The notes below the pieces were generated by a model. The model worked only from the letters and a program-made list of their open reading frames with translations. It had not been told where the DNA came from and searched no databases. Of a stretch of 64,000 nucleotides of DNA, positions 1 to 13,935 are shown piece after piece. Source of the stretch: Centropus unirufus (lineage: Eukaryota > Chordata > Aves > Cuculiformes > Centropidae). Position 1 is the first letter of the stretch. Each line of letters starts with the position of its first letter. Both the position numbers and the translations under genes were made by a program. The DNA is taken from assembly GCA_013397695.1 (NCBI GenBank), contig VYZI01000103.1, forward strand, positions 793,558-857,557, read 5' to 3'.

Positions 1-1225
1 CTCCAAAGACTTAAATCCTACTGAAATATCTCAGAAAATAACCACTGGTGAAGATTTTAATCACCAGAAAAAGCTAGTAGAGAAAATAAGTAGGCCCCTA
101 AGAGTAATAGCTGTAAAACAGAAGTGTCCATGTAGCACACCTTTTTCATTACAGATAATTGAGCCATTTCTCAACCTTGTTTATCTTCAGCATTTCCTGT
201 TAGACCTGGGATTAGAGCCATCTCCCTCCAGCTAAGTAGAAAGAAAAATGCCAGAAATGCTTTAAGACCATGGTGTTTTCACAGATCTGGTCATGTGCCC
301 TTTTTGGGGGCACGCTTTCAAGCTGAGCTCCAAACTTTGCTTCCTTGAACAACTATCATCTGGCTAAAATCCAGGCTCTGTTCTTAGCCCAGAATACACA
401 GCATACTTCAGATATCCTAGCACCCATTTCCAATATAATCCTGTTATTCACATTGTCCCAAACAATCCAGTTGTATCCAATTGCTGCATCACTTTCTTTG
501 TGCTGGATGCCAAGTCAATCTACAACAATCCTTTTTGGGGCTCAACATGGGGCTCAGAGAGTAGAGATAATGACAGAACAGACCCAAACATGTTAAAAGA
601 AACTTGCTATACTTATTGTGTGGGGCACCACAGGAGAAGGTGGTTTTCAGAAAGGAGATAAAATAGTTCAAATGCTTCTGAAATCTGCTTTTGCCATAAA
701 ACAAAGTAAGGTCAAGAGACCTTCACATCAGATCTAATTTTTAGGAACACAAAGGCAAGATGGATGCTGTCAGAGCACAATGGATGTGATCAACTAAATA
801 ACAGCTGTGTCTCCACTAACTAGCAAAAAGGAAACATAAGCTGTCTTAGCCATCATGGGGCTTGGGGGAATTCATATTCCAAATTAGAATCTAATTGTAA
901 ATCCTGTCTTTCAAGTAACCTAGAAGAGGAACAATGTCAAATGGTACCCTAAGTGATAACAAGACTTTGAACAAATTAAACAGGAAATAGTTAATCCAGT
1001 AGCCCCTGAACTAGTCCAGGCAGGACAAGATGTTAAAAATGTGCCCTACACCACAGCTAGGGAGGATGGCCCTACCTGGAGTCTGGGGGAAAAAACACAA
1101 GGAGAGACTCAAGGTTGCGTATTTAGGAGTCAGGGATGTGGAGGCTCCAGGGCAGGCAGCAAGTGCACATGATGGTGGCAGCAAAGATTGGATAGTTGAA
1201 AACATATATAATAAAGGGTTGATAA
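1..1225. other. Non-coding sequence, no gene seen
   Basis: A+T-rich sequence with no convincing exon, RNA gene or recognisable repeat. The short open frames here overlap on both strands and show no splice context or protein-like composition. The last ~150 bases run into the LTR remnant that begins near 1,226. Confidence 0.6.
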
Positions 1226-1820
1226 TATCCTGGCTTGGAAAGAGTTAGTTTCCTGGCTTCTGTGGGCAAATTTTCACAAGAAGCTGGGAAAAGACACAGC
1301 TGGGACTGCTGATCAAACTAGCTAATAATATTTTCTATGTCATTGATGTCCTGTCTAGTACATACATATGGAGTGGTTGGTGGGGCAGTGCAGCTCGAGG
1401 GAGCTGAGTTGGGTACATATTTTCAGATTTCACAGAACTGTTCCTTTAGTTTTTTCCTCCACAATGTGATCTCTGTTTCCATGGTGTGGGTGCACAACTT
1501 TGGATTCTGGATTGGGAATGGTCAGCCATTGGTCTCCACTCGGCAAGCAGCTTTAGATTTTTCTTTTTTTTTCATATTGCAAACTTTCCTCTTTTTTTGC
1601 ATTTTGCATATTCTTTTACTTTTATTAATATTGTTCTATTATCTCTCCCTTTGCTGCCCTGTTAAACTTTTCTTATCTCAACTCACCAATTATACCTTTT
1701 CTTTTCAATTCCCCTCCCCATTTTCCCAGGATGGGGGAGTGACAAGCCACATGACTTTTATTTTGCTGGCTGTGCTCCACATTGTTCCTTATGTCAGCTG
1801 CAGGCTTAAACCACACAACA
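1226..1820 (+). mobile_element. Solo LTR remnant of an avian endogenous retrovirus
   Basis: Several blocks match, in order, the layout of the common bird LTR family with TGTCCTGG-type starts. A start reads TATCCTGG at 1,226 (first TG mutated). A promoter-proximal block reads ACAGCTGGGACTGCTGATC near 1,300. A long T-rich U3/R stretch lies at about 1,560-1,640, and a GTTAAACTTTTCTTATCTCAACTC-like R/U5 block at about 1,660-1,685. The 3' end is CTTAAACCACACAACA at 1,805-1,820. No retroviral internal genes flank it, so it is most simply a solo LTR. TGATA occurs just outside both ends (1,220-1,224 and 1,823-1,827) and may be an imperfect target duplication. The long open frame across 1,337-1,825 comes from this T-rich LTR and is not a gene. 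The exact left edge is uncertain. Confidence 0.7.
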
Positions 1821-1827
1821 TGTGATA

Positions 1828-4800
1828 GAAGTCTTAAGGGACCACCCTTCTCTGATCATATTCTGCCATCCAGCAAAACTTCAAATATATCTAGGTCACA
1901 TACAAGACTCCATCCACCCTGCTATACACCTCAGTTGGCCCAATAATGGTAAATATTTTATCACAGGGCTTTATATGCTGGCCTATTTCTTCCAGATATT
2001 TAGAACATTAAACTAGCATTTGTCAGTAAAAAACATTTTCCCCTTACTCTACCACTATTGAAGTCTGGCTGTTTCAGATCAGAATTCAAGATCTTCTTCC
2101 TGATGCTGCAAAACAGAGGATTTGATCATTTTAAAAGGTCTGTTTTCTCTTTGCTAGCTGGCAAACTATTGGGAATTATTGACACATCCCACAGGCTAAC
2201 AAATCTTCTCTTGACAGCACTAATTTCTTTCTTTCATTCCCTGTATGTTTATCTTTGATTTCAAAGATTTAATTCCTGATTAGTGTTGAGTGTAATGTCC
2301 CTCCAGCTGCTGGTCCATCAGGCCACTCAGTTGGCCACATGTTCCATTAAAGAGCTCAACCTCAAGAACTACACTTATGTGCCAGTTAGGGAAGCTGCAT
2401 GCTACCCTGCCAGCTGCAGAAACACGCAGTGAAAAACTATTGTAAATTAGAGTGTGTCTGGGAAGAGTCCATATCCAAACTTTCTCCTTTAGCAGTTAAT
2501 CACGGAAAGAGTGAATTTTTCGGGTTATGCATTCTCAAGAAAATGGACATCATTTTTAGCCAAAAATCCTGGTGGGTCTGAGAATTCATCTTTATGAGAG
2601 TAGGAAATACACTCAGCATGTTTCAGGAGAGATAATTAAATGAAATAATTCAAGATACATGTCATACACATTAGAGATGGAGGATTTCCTTCAAATGATG
2701 GAGTGACCTTCACATCATTCATACTATTTTTCATACAAAAATTGCAGCAGAAAGTTTCTTTCCAAAACCAAAATGTTGATGTACGCGTAATGGATATTTA
2801 AGGAACAGTATAAAATTGCTATGCAACTCTGATATTTGCATATCCAACATATTCCCTTGTGCTTCAGCTGAAGGATATGCAATAAACCAAGGTGATGGAT
2901 TTATTTATTTATGTAGTGAAAGGTACCTATCAAATATTCAAGACTGTAAGATCCACAAGTCATTCCCTGTGGGGAAAAGAAGGTACCATAGTACAAGCAA
3001 AAGCTCATTATTACAACTGATGTTGTATTCCTTTTTTCTTATTTATTTTTAGTTTCCTCTCTTCCTCTATGTCCAAAGAAAGCATCAGATGTGAATTCTG
3101 TAGCAAATTATTATCAGAACCAAGCTGCATAAAAAGGAATTTAAATAAAGAAATTTTTTCTTCTCCATTTTTTCAAGAATGGGAAAATATTTTATATAAG
3201 CTGAAATATCCATAATGTTGTGTGTGAAATAAAGAAAAAATGAAATGCTGCTGTAACCAGAGGGTCAAATCACTGTCTCGTAGAAAGAAAAGACTGAATT
3301 GCTTGCCTCTATCTAGTGCTTGGTCATACAGACTGCTAATAAGGATCTCAAGAGACAATCATAACAAGAAACACCACTGGCTGTCACCCAATGGACATTC
3401 ATAAAAGCAGGCAGAATGCTTCTGTATGATGCCCCAGATTTCTCTTGCCTGCAGGGCAAAGCTGAGAGAAAATTCAGTGTGTGATACTCTCAGAATAGAG
3501 ATGAGCTTAGGAAAAGACCTTCAGTTTCTGTAACAGTTTGCTTAAAATAAAGCAATAGCAAACCATTATACAAAACCACCAAGAAAGAGACCATTTTCTG
3601 TCAATAGGGCTTCATAATTCAGTTTTAAAGTAAAGGGCATCTAAACATCAAAGGAAAAAAAGAATCTTGTCCTTAGGTTTCCTTTCTTTCTTGCCCCAAT
3701 ATTCTCTCAGTGAAAACTGTGGAAACTGAAACTACAGGTGAGGATCAAGTTAGTGTTCAGAAATGCTTCCCCGCAGACTATAATAGGACTTTACAAGGAA
3801 CTATATTATCTGCATGGCTACTATGAAAATGCTTTCCTAACTCACAAACATCTATAAAAGCAAAAATAGTGTTAAGAGTCTGAGAAATAGTCATTAAGAA
3901 TGTAGTCTTAGTTTATAATCTAAAACAAACCAAATGGAAAGCAGATTCACTCCTTTTTACAAAATCAGATACAGGTGCATAGAATGGTTATAAGATACAT
4001 TTCATTCCTACCATCTGTTTTCCAAAGACTGCTCTAATCCTCAAGAGGGACAGTTTCGAAAGCAGACAAAAGCACTGATGTCACATTAATCATTAGATTA
4101 TATATGGTGCAGATTTAATTTTCCTTCCTTGGTGAGGAAAGGGAAACAAAATTAAATAAAAAAAGAATCCACTAAATGAAGAAAAGCCTCAATCAATGAA
4201 AAGTACTTGTCAGATATGAACACAGATTTTATTGCTCTTGGAAGTGTGGGAGTGAGAGAAGGGTATTTCTCCTTTCTTTTTTTTCTTTTTTTTTTTCTTA
4301 ATTCCATCACTGCTGCGCAAAGAAATGATAGCCTAATAACATCTGCCTGGATCTGGATTGTAAGTTTACATTACACAGCATGTGTTCTGTCATTATTGCA
4401 ATACATGGTAAGATAATGGTTTTACTACACAATGCCAGAGGCAGAGGACCCTTCTGAAAATCACTTAGAAATCAACACTGCTATAGATGATCAGGTTTGG
4501 GGTTTTTTAATTTTTTTAATTGTTATTACTCACTGAGGTACAAATTGAAAATTATTATTCAAAAAGAGAAACTACAACTCGCAAACTTTTCTGACATGCC
4601 TCTCCAGCAGCATCCTGACCCAGGACCATAAAGTAGTGGATCAGTGCAACAAGCTGCCTGCTTAAAAAATACAGCTTTATCGGTGCCTTCAGAAGGCACT
4701 AAAATTAAGGGAAATAAAAAATATAATTCAAAGCTGATGTCCATTATCTGGAGTTGGTCACATATTACTCCTTAGGTCTGAAAACGAAGCCATTTTCAGT

Positions 4801-7800
4801 TATGATGACAAAATTGAGAGAAATAAATTCCAATGTAAAGCGTATAACAGAAAGAATTAAAAAAAGGATACATGTGAGGGATAAAATATAGTACCTGAAA
4901 TAAGGAGAAAAAGACCCATATTTTACTAAGTGAATTTACCCTTATAGTGCCAAACATTTAGAATATGTGAGAGACAACTTAAAATTCTGTTTATATTAAA
5001 TATATGATTTGTTCTAATGAAAAAATAGTATTGAGGAAGGATATAAAGATGGAATGCATTCCTACAAAACTATTATTTATCAACTATTCTCCCACCAAAC
5101 ACCACACCAAGCACTGCAGAATTAAATCATGAAATAGGCCACAGCTATTTTAAGTATTGCTCACTTATAAGAAAAGAACATCTTTGTCAAATCATAAAGT
5201 ATATCAGTGCCATAGTTGCAACATGATTTAAGCAAGTTCAACAATTGAAAGGCATTTATATGCCTACATATAGGAAAAATGTGTATTCTAACAGCCCAAA
5301 TTCCAAATGAGGGGTCAAGCAGAAGAGAGTGCACAACTGAAAGCACCCAGTTTTGGGCATGCTCTTCCTGTAACTCTCTCCATCCTTAGGCCTTTCATGA
5401 ACCCTTTCCAAGACAGTTTATCAGATCAAACTGACTACTGGTCTTCTGGCCCAGGGGGGCATTTGCCATTCTTCTCCCATTGCTTTTACTTTCCTGCTAG
5501 GCAACTACAGAAAAATGTCCAAGCCATAGAATGGAGAAAATATGTAACTAAGAAAAAGTTGCCTTCCTTCTGTGATGCAATGTAACATATCTTGTCTGAT
5601 TTGTTTATGTCTTTGAGGTAAGAAGGTACCTTCTGTAAGGACTTTACTTCCCTTGTGGAATTCCCCATTCTGCAAGCATCACACTGGTGCTTGCAGAAGA
5701 GAGAAGGGAGAAATGATTCCTCATTTACCCATTTACACTTCCTCAGGTGTGCTGTAAATTCACTTTCTACTGCCTACCCACTCAATCTGTTTGAAAATTC
5801 AATAGCTTACTTTCAGGAAAACTTAAAGATGACTAGCAAAATTATATTATTCATTATTACCAAGGGCTCTGCCACTAAGAAAATTTTCTCATATCATCAT
5901 TATTAGCAAACCTCAGACAGCAGCTCTCAGTCAATTAATAATATCCAGCTTCATTCTATATATTATATTGTGTAAAGTCACATGCAGAAATTAAAGATAC
6001 CTGATTACAGCTAGCTAAAATCAAGTTCATGTTGTGATGAAACTAAATATGTATCCACCATTGCAAATGGCTTTGCATTTTCATCCCTCTAATAAAGGGA
6101 TGAAATAATTTTTATTATTCCCCAGAATAATAAAAAAAATTCATCATTCAGGAAAAGAAAAATACCCAAAACTTCTGGAAGGGAAAACAACAGCTAGAAA
6201 TATTATGTTGAAGTTGGAAATATTCAGGGTCTGTTGGCACTAGAATTTAGATCCCTTCAAGATAAGTGAGTGAGTTGAGAAGTATACTGCTTTCAATACT
6301 ACATGTAACAGAATAAGGTGTGGGCAAGGTGTGATAAATTACTGTGAATAAATACCACAATTTTCAAGACAAGAGCTAAATGCAGTAGAAATGTATCACA
6401 GAATGCAAAAAGCAACACTGCTGTATCACTCCCTACTTAATCTTTTGCCTGCTTTCCTGAGCTACCTGCATTTTCCTTGTCATAGGTAGTAAAGCCCAAA
6501 GGGAGATTTTAAAGTTATGTCAGAAAAAGAACCTGCAAAAATGTGGCCATATGCGCTCTGTCCATTTGTCTCGTAAGAATGAATGATCAAGCTTACAAAT
6601 TCAAGCTTATATATCGAATATATAAAACTTCCAGCCTCAGTCAACCATTCAATAAAAACCAATACAAATATGCTGATACATACCAATTACTAACAACTGA
6701 GAATTCATTGCATATGGTTAGAGACGTTGATGTTTAAAACATTAACAAACATCTGGAAAGTTTCCTATCATTTATCAAACAAACACAGCATTCCTCCTGT
6801 CTAAGAAAAGAGAGTGGGTAGTGTGAGTATAGTATAACACTAAGCTTCTAGAAGAAGATAATGCACATTATATTATCACCTCCCCTTTGTTTGATCCTGT
6901 TAGTTTCAAGGCTTCCAGAATCACTATTTTCTGTAAATAGTTGTTCTGCTGTATTAAAAATATTATTGCCATCAAAACAACCAATACATTTCAGCATGAT
7001 GTCATTTCCCACACTCAGTGCTACTGATGTGCTAGTTAGATTAGATGCAACTCGGGGAAGAAACCAGGTTTCTTTGTTCACTGGGTTGCATGAGTTGCAA
7101 CTTCTTAAATCTCATAGCTGACAAATTCAGTTTGGGAAATATCAGCTCAGTTCAAGCTACTCACTTAATACAGATTAGTAACCTCTTAAGCAAATATTCA
7201 TAGCAATGTCCTTTAAAAAGAACCTCTAAAGTGCAAAAAGTAAGGGAAATGAGAGGTTCCATAAGAAATCTACTGAATTGGCTAATAAATTAAAAAATGA
7301 TTTCTGGGATACCAGTGTGCGACCACTATTTTCATACAAATAACTCAGAAAATCTCTAAGTATAGTAGAACTCTCTGCCAGTAGAGATGAGCAAATAATG
7401 CTAATTATAGACAAGATTTCATTCTAATTTAAAACATTCTGTTCACATTCCCTGCATTTCTTCCCAGTTGGATATGCCACTGAATGAGTTTACTCCTGGA
7501 AACATTTTACAAAATTATTTTTGAGCTCATTTAAATTAAATTTGCAAAGTACTCTAAGAACTATAACCAGAGACGTGCTATGAAGATAAAGTATTGTCTC
7601 AGATCTGCAAAAAATAGAAACCCACCTATTCATCAATAGAATTAGATTCACTGATTTCAATAGGCTTTGGGTAAGGTCTAATTCCCCACAAGACTTGTAT
7701 TTTGCTTAGAAGTCATATGCTGAAGTAAACACTAGTCCACTATATATCTACTGCTACTTGACTTATGGAATTATTTGAGGAATATCTCCTTTTGTACATG

Positions 7801-8949
7801 GATTTAAAGATCTCTGCTATTTTCATACACAAGTTCATCTTCTAAGTATTAAGACTTCATCCAAGCTTAAGGTTCTTTCTGCTGTCTTAACAGAGATAAC
7901 TGTTGTTTTTTTTTCTTTTCACAGAAAGAATTCGGTATTGTAATGAATTCCCAAGAATGCCCCTGCAAAAGTTGGAATTACTAGAAAAGCATGGCTTCTT
8001 TTTCTGGAATACATGTTTGTATAAATATAACATGAGATGTTATAATGTAGAGTTCAGTCGGCCTTTCTAAATGCACATGGAAAATATGACATGGCCAAAA
8101 CTGACAGCATCAAGGGCTAACAGAGCACACTACTGTCAGAAACTAAAAAAGAGTATGCAATTCACTCTCTTCAGCTGGCAGGACTCAATTCCCTGGAATT
8201 ACAAACCTCAACTGCTACTCAATGGATCAGTACTAAAGAAGTCATGCACTTGGACTGTTCTTCTCACTGTTCATTTTGATTTGAACATCAGAGTATTTGA
8301 AGAATGTTTATGAATTAAGAAGATATTATTTTTTCTTTCTTTTTCTTTCCCTTCCTCAGGGAGCAAGGAGCCTTTCAGATAGCTGTGTTTATACCTCCTG
8401 GCAAGAAACCTCACAAAGAGATTTGTGCATTTACCCTGATTTCCCGCCTCATAGTGGCTTCTCTGACCTTCTAGTTCTAACCTGCCACCTTTGGTTTTCA
8501 GCCTTAATTATCAAACTGTCATCATGCCCCATCCCTTCCCCCAAGCCCTCCATCTGTCACTGCACATAAAATTTTCATTTCCTCATGACATAATTCCTAC
8601 TCATTCATCCTCCCACTTCACATTTTACAAACTCTACCTCTGTATTGCCTCTAATACCATCCCATTTCTGTACTTGATTTGGTTACCTTTGCAATCATAC
8701 AAGGCTAAATATATTATTTACTGTGTTGGAGGCTATAAGCACTCTCTTTTGAAACAGTTCTTCAACAATGAGAAAAAAAATGCCAAATACAATGTACAAG
8801 AAAAAGAAGAAAGGGATAACTGACTATAAAACAGAGCTACAGTAGTATGAGCTTTAAAAGTCTAAGAATATTTAGAGATTTTAAACCACTTGCATGAAGT
8901 TTTGACAAACATGAAAGATACTCAAAGCCTTGTAAACAAGTCCTTGTTG
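1828..8949. other. Non-coding sequence, no gene seen
   Basis: About 7 kb of A+T-rich DNA with homopolymer and pyrimidine runs (for example the T-rich stretch near 4,275-4,300) and only short, unrelated open frames. I see no CR1 3' end, LTR block or exon with matching splice sites. It could be intergenic or intronic. Confidence 0.55.
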
Positions 8950-9615
8950 CACTAGTGCAAGTCTAGGGGTTAACCAGCTGGAAAACAACTTGGCAGAAAA
9001 GGATCTGGGTGTCTGGGTGGATACCAAGCTGAACACAAGCCAACAATGTGCCCTTGTCCCAGTGAAGGTTAATGATAACCTAGGCCTGAATTAAGGAAAG
9101 CAATGCCAGCAGGTTGCAGGAAGTGATCCTTCCCCTCAGCACTGATGAGGCCACACCTGTAGTATCTGTCCTCAGTACAAGAGGGACATGAACAGACTGA
9201 AGAGAGTCCAACAATATGCCATGATAATGATGAAAATGATGAAGGAACAGATCATCTTTCTGGTGCAGAAAAGCTGAGAATACTGAGATGATTTAGCCTG
9301 GAGAAGACAAGGTCCAGGGCAGGATCTTATCCAGGTATATAAATACCTAAAACCAGGGTGCAAAGAGGACAGAGTCAGGCTCTTTATGGTGGTGCCAATG
9401 ACAAGACCCAAGGCAACTGGCATAAACTGAAATACAGGAGGTTCTATCTGAACATCAGAACACACTTCGTGGTGGAAGCCTCCCTCCTTCAAGATATTGA
9501 AAAGTTGCCTGGACACGGTCCTGGGCAACCATCTCCAGGTGGTCCTGCTTGAGCAGGGGGTTGGTCACGATAATCTCCACAGGTGTCTTTCTACACCTGA
9601 ATGTGTGTAATTTTT
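8950..9615 (+). mobile_element. CR1 LINE fragment, old, 3' part of ORF2 plus 3' UTR
   Basis: The bases around 8,965-9,110 translate to pieces such as AEKDLGVWVDTKLN followed by a QQCAL block. This is the same region found at 59,268-59,340 in the long CR1 of this window, near the end of ORF2. It continues through AAGCTGAGAATACTGAGATG and the CTGGAGAAGACAAGGTCCAGGG-type block into a 3' UTR with CTGCTTGAGCAGGGGGTTGG at about 9,546-9,565. The terminal octamer repeat is degenerate. It is 5' truncated as usual for LINEs, with many stops. The open frames at 9,172-9,528 and 9,358-9,552 are shadows of this element. Confidence 0.85.
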
Positions 9616-12600
9616 TTCATTTGTTCAATGCTCTTAAAGAGCCATCAGAGATACATGAAATCATTGGAAGTTTAGTTCCCAGTAGGCAAGGCTCGTTATC
9701 AAAAGGATTTACCTTCTTGTGTGATTATAATTGTACATTTTCTTATAAGATTCAACACAGAATATTACCTTACAATGCAAATCCTAAAGTCGCTTGGAAA
9801 TGAGACCACATTTATACATCCAGATCGAGAATAACTGTAATCTGTGTGTGGGAGAGGTTGGAATTTTAAAAATATCCAATGTAATTCTTCACTGAAAAGA
9901 AAATAGAACATAGTGAATTACTTTTTTAATTGCAAATTGCACAAACAGAAAATTGCAGTGTGATGGCTTTTTTGTTTGTTTTCTTAAGCGAAGAAATCTG
10001 AAGAATATGTTCCCCAGGTTACAGAGACATGTTCATATTCTGTCTTTATGAAGGTAAAACCATGCACACAGACAAAGTCGGTTCACCAACACTACTAGAC
10101 TGGTAGATTTTTTACTAGATTAGTAACTTTGCCACCACAAAAAAAAAAATAATTGAAAAGAGTTTGTTTCAAAAATGTGAGTTATACTCAAAACATTTCA
10201 GAAACAGGGTATTTCAACAAAACTTCATTTCCCCACCTAAAACATACACAAACTTTCCAATCTTATACTGACATTCCAATCAGGATTTTGAATTTTTGTA
10301 CAACATTCAACTACTCTATGATGTCAAATACTGCTCATCTTAACCACTCTTATGTAAACAAACATAGAAAAACCTTCAACTACTTTTTTTAATAACTTCA
10401 GGAGTAATTACCCCTGAAGAAAACCATAATTACATATTCACTTATCCATTTAATGCTCCACGATTGTTTCTCCCTGGATATACATAGTACCCAGAAATCA
10501 AATATTGACAGAAAAAAATCAAGTATAAGCATACCCTACTAGGCAGACCACAAGATACAGTTCTTAGGAATAGGATAGTGCTGAATTTGGGATGCAGGTC
10601 ATCTGTGCCTTTAAGTACACACTTGCACATACTGATGTGAGAACTAACACATTCTCTTTAATATGTAAATTACATTGGGAACATAGCTCAGCAGACTCCT
10701 TTGAAGACACTTCAATATCAAGAAGGTGATGAAGTGTTATATATTTTTGAAGAATCTCTGGCACTTGGCATAATGACACGGACTCTTCATAAAGGTGTAA
10801 CTTTACAGAAGTTTGGAGAAGAACAAGGCATGTATCCAAGAACTGAATTCTGTCTCAGCTCCAGATATAAAAATGACCTTTCATATTTTTAATTACCATT
10901 ACTTCTTTGTTGTGAGAGGAGCAGCATGACCGCACCCTTGAGAATAAGACCAGGGAAAGGCAGAAAATGAAAGCTAATCCTAGAAACAAAGGAAGCTCCA
11001 TCTCACAATCACAGCCAAGCTCTCTCCAAAACTTGAGTGTCTCATGCTTATCCTTTCACTAATCTCCAGGTCAGACAAAAAGAAAAAAAGAAAATACCCA
11101 ATAACAACAGGGAAGTGTATTGTGTTCTTCAAAGGTATTGTCCACATTGTGACGAAAGACTTGGATTTTCCACTATAATTCAACAAAATCTGCCATGATA
11201 TTCACTCTGACCTGCCTTACTATTTACCTGGTCTTCACAGACCAGATTCTTCCAAAGGCTGAAGCTATGTATCAAGTGATAACCTGTACATTTACTATCC
11301 AATTCTTTTATCTGTGCATTGCCTTCCAGAGCACAGGTGATTAGAGAACCACTAAAGTATTGGTTACTTTGTTAAATGGTTCAGATTCAGTCTTGATTAA
11401 CATTGTTGAGCCAAGGCTGTGAAGGATGTGTAGAGCAATGTGGCCAAAAATAGGGACTAAGATGAACAGCTACTGACTGAGCTGCTTCTGGTGGTGAACT
11501 TAATATAAGATTTAATATGAGCATGATTGACCTCTCAAAACAGCACTACTTCTTGTGTCCTGAATTTCGAAGCCATGTACACAGCCCACCCACTAAAGAT
11601 CCACCTTTCCAGAGGAATATTAGATAATATTTGGAATGGAATTGATGCCAGTTACTACAAGTGGTAATGACTGCAAGAAACATTAAAGCTAAAATATAAA
11701 ATTTATCTACTAATGTACTATTCCTTGCATTTTTCATGGATGTAGCAGTTCTGAAGATAGCAAAACAGACTACTAGCAACAATATAGTTGTAAAATATTA
11801 TCCATCTACAAACGTACACAGACAAACGGGGAAATGCAGCCATCTCCATTATTTCTTGAGAGCCATCAGGGGAACACTATTGTAAATATCGTATTGTAAG
11901 AGATGCCAGGCCTCATGAACATATCAATTTTTGTCCCTGAACAAATATATTCAACAGTCCACTGGGAGTGTGTACATTTCACTAAATATCCACATGTTCC
12001 AAAGCCAAGAACATTTCTTATTTTAAGAGGACCACTACATTAGAAAGATTATTACACAAAAATACTCAAGGGAGAAGTCAGGCTTTCCTTTGCAATTAAA
12101 TTTTATTTGAAACTGAGACAAAAGACTTCCTAAAAGAGACACTTTGAAAGATCTCAGGACAGTTTTCTCTCTTAATGGTCATGCATGATTTAGCATATAT
12201 TTGTAACTTTTGGCTTTGCTCAAAAGCAGAAAACTAGCATGGTTCTTTCTTTCCAGGAAAACAAAAAAGGACAAACAAAATAAAAAAACACTCTCCATAT
12301 TAAAAATGGTGTGGGCTTTTACTCTCACTCTCATGAACTACAAAGAACGTTCTCTCCTCCATTCAGATGCCAACAAGGAAGTCTTAAAGAAAAGATCAAG
12401 TTTCTTCTTTGGCTATTATCACTATGAGATTAGGAGCAAATAAAAGCGATATAATTCTTCAAACTTCTCTTTATTCTGCAATTAGTAACCACGAACCTGT
12501 TCTTAGAAGATACCAGAAAATTCTAAAACGTTCCTGACATTCCAAATTCTTTTTCCCAAATGCATCACACCTGCCTACAAATTTGCTTTTAAGAGGAGAG

Positions 12601-13778
12601 AAGTATTTCTAGAATTTCTGATTTTTTCTTCACTGTTTTCAATGCACAAATATTTGAAAACTTATTTCAAAGAAAGGTTTAATTCTTTTCATTACTGGAC
12701 TAACTTGCTGTGCCAGAAAAAAGACAGAGAAGGAACAATCAGATGAAACAGATTAAAAGAAGAAAGCTCTCATCCAAGAGACAGAGATCTTTCTCAAACT
12801 TAAGAGAAAATGTGAAAAAGTAGATGGGTAAATCTAGATAAGAGGAAGCAAACATGATTTAAGTCTTAGAACCTCAACTGGAGTCAGATGTGAGAAACAA
12901 AGTAAACTGCCAAGAGACAGTAGAAAGAAAGCACAAGCTGTAGTTACCATTTCACTTCTGAAGACCTCGTCAGAGAATCAGAAGTGGTTTAAAAAAGATA
13001 TGATTGGATGGAGAATGATTTGTGAACCCTGCAGTCTGTTGTGATGATGACCTAGTTAACAAGTAATATGAAAAAAACTCCAAAACCGAGGATTTTATTC
13101 AAATTTTCTGTTAAGGTCTAGGCAAACTGATTTTGGTCTGTCCACTCTATAAAGTCAGCTGAAAGAAAAGTTTATCCAAGCAATGAAAGATAAGTAATAA
13201 GAAACATCGTTAGCAGATGAAACCTAAAAAAAAGTAAAATCAACATTACAAAGCAAGACAGTTCATATTTCAATATTCTCAAGAATAAAAGATAAATTGG
13301 TTAAAAACAAATATATTGGGTGCAAATAGTGTGGAAAGACTCAATACAAGCAAAAAACCTTAGAATAAAAACATCAATTGTGAAATTATATTCCAAGATG
13401 GCATATCTATGCAGAAGTAGCTAGACAGATGTAAAGATCAGGTTCAGAGTCCGGTCATGATAGAAATTAATTAATTGATTAATTAATTAATTAATCTGAC
13501 ACATATTAAACCCACTATTCCTAGACCTTTCTGGATTCACTTGGAACATCAGAAATTTCTTTTTTTGAAATAAAAAAAGAACTATTCTTTTTGAGTGGCA
13601 ATTATTGACTGTGTAGAACCTAGAACAATTGCTATAGAACCCATGACTCACTTTAAATCCTTAAAAAACTTAGAAGCATGAAGTTAAAGAGCATTATATA
13701 ATCAGTTTCAAGTGTAATTTAAAATATGTGTAAGATTTTCTTAAGAATAATTAGCTCACACTGGAAAGATAGGGAAAT
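9616..13778. other. Non-coding sequence, no gene seen
   Basis: A+T-rich DNA. I see no repeat family and no exon with a supportable splice pair. The open frame at 10,701-10,892 has a fairly protein-like composition, but it is matched by an equally long frame on the other strand and has no splice context. Confidence 0.5.
13466..13495. repeat. (TTAA)n simple repeat
   Basis: A run of about seven ATTA/TTAA units with one interruption (TTGATT). It is a plain microsatellite in A+T-rich DNA. Confidence 0.9.
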
Positions 13779-13935
13779 GAATCATAAAATCACCAGGTTT
13801 GAAAAGATGGCCAAGGTAATTGAGTCAAACCATACCTATTTGCCACTAAACCATATCCCTAAGTACCTCATCTACCCGTTTTTTAAATACCTCTAGGGTA
13901 CCTCACCACCTCCCGGATAGCCTGTTTATCAAGTT
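13779..13935 (-). mobile_element. CR1 LINE 3' end, short fragment
   Basis: Read on the plus strand it opens with GAATCATAAAATCACCAGGTTTG, the reversed octamer tail and start of the CR1 3' UTR. It continues with blocks equivalent to the reversed CR1 tail: AAAAGATGGCCAAGGTAATTG, CCACTAAACCATATCCC, then TTTAAATACCTCTAGGGT. Only ~155 bases of the 3' UTR are present, so this is a 5'-truncated insertion on the minus strand. Confidence 0.85.

Noticed and set aside
10701..10892. 63-codon plus-strand open frame with protein-like composition
   Set aside because: An overlapping minus-strand frame is longer, and no acceptor, donor or homology supports either.
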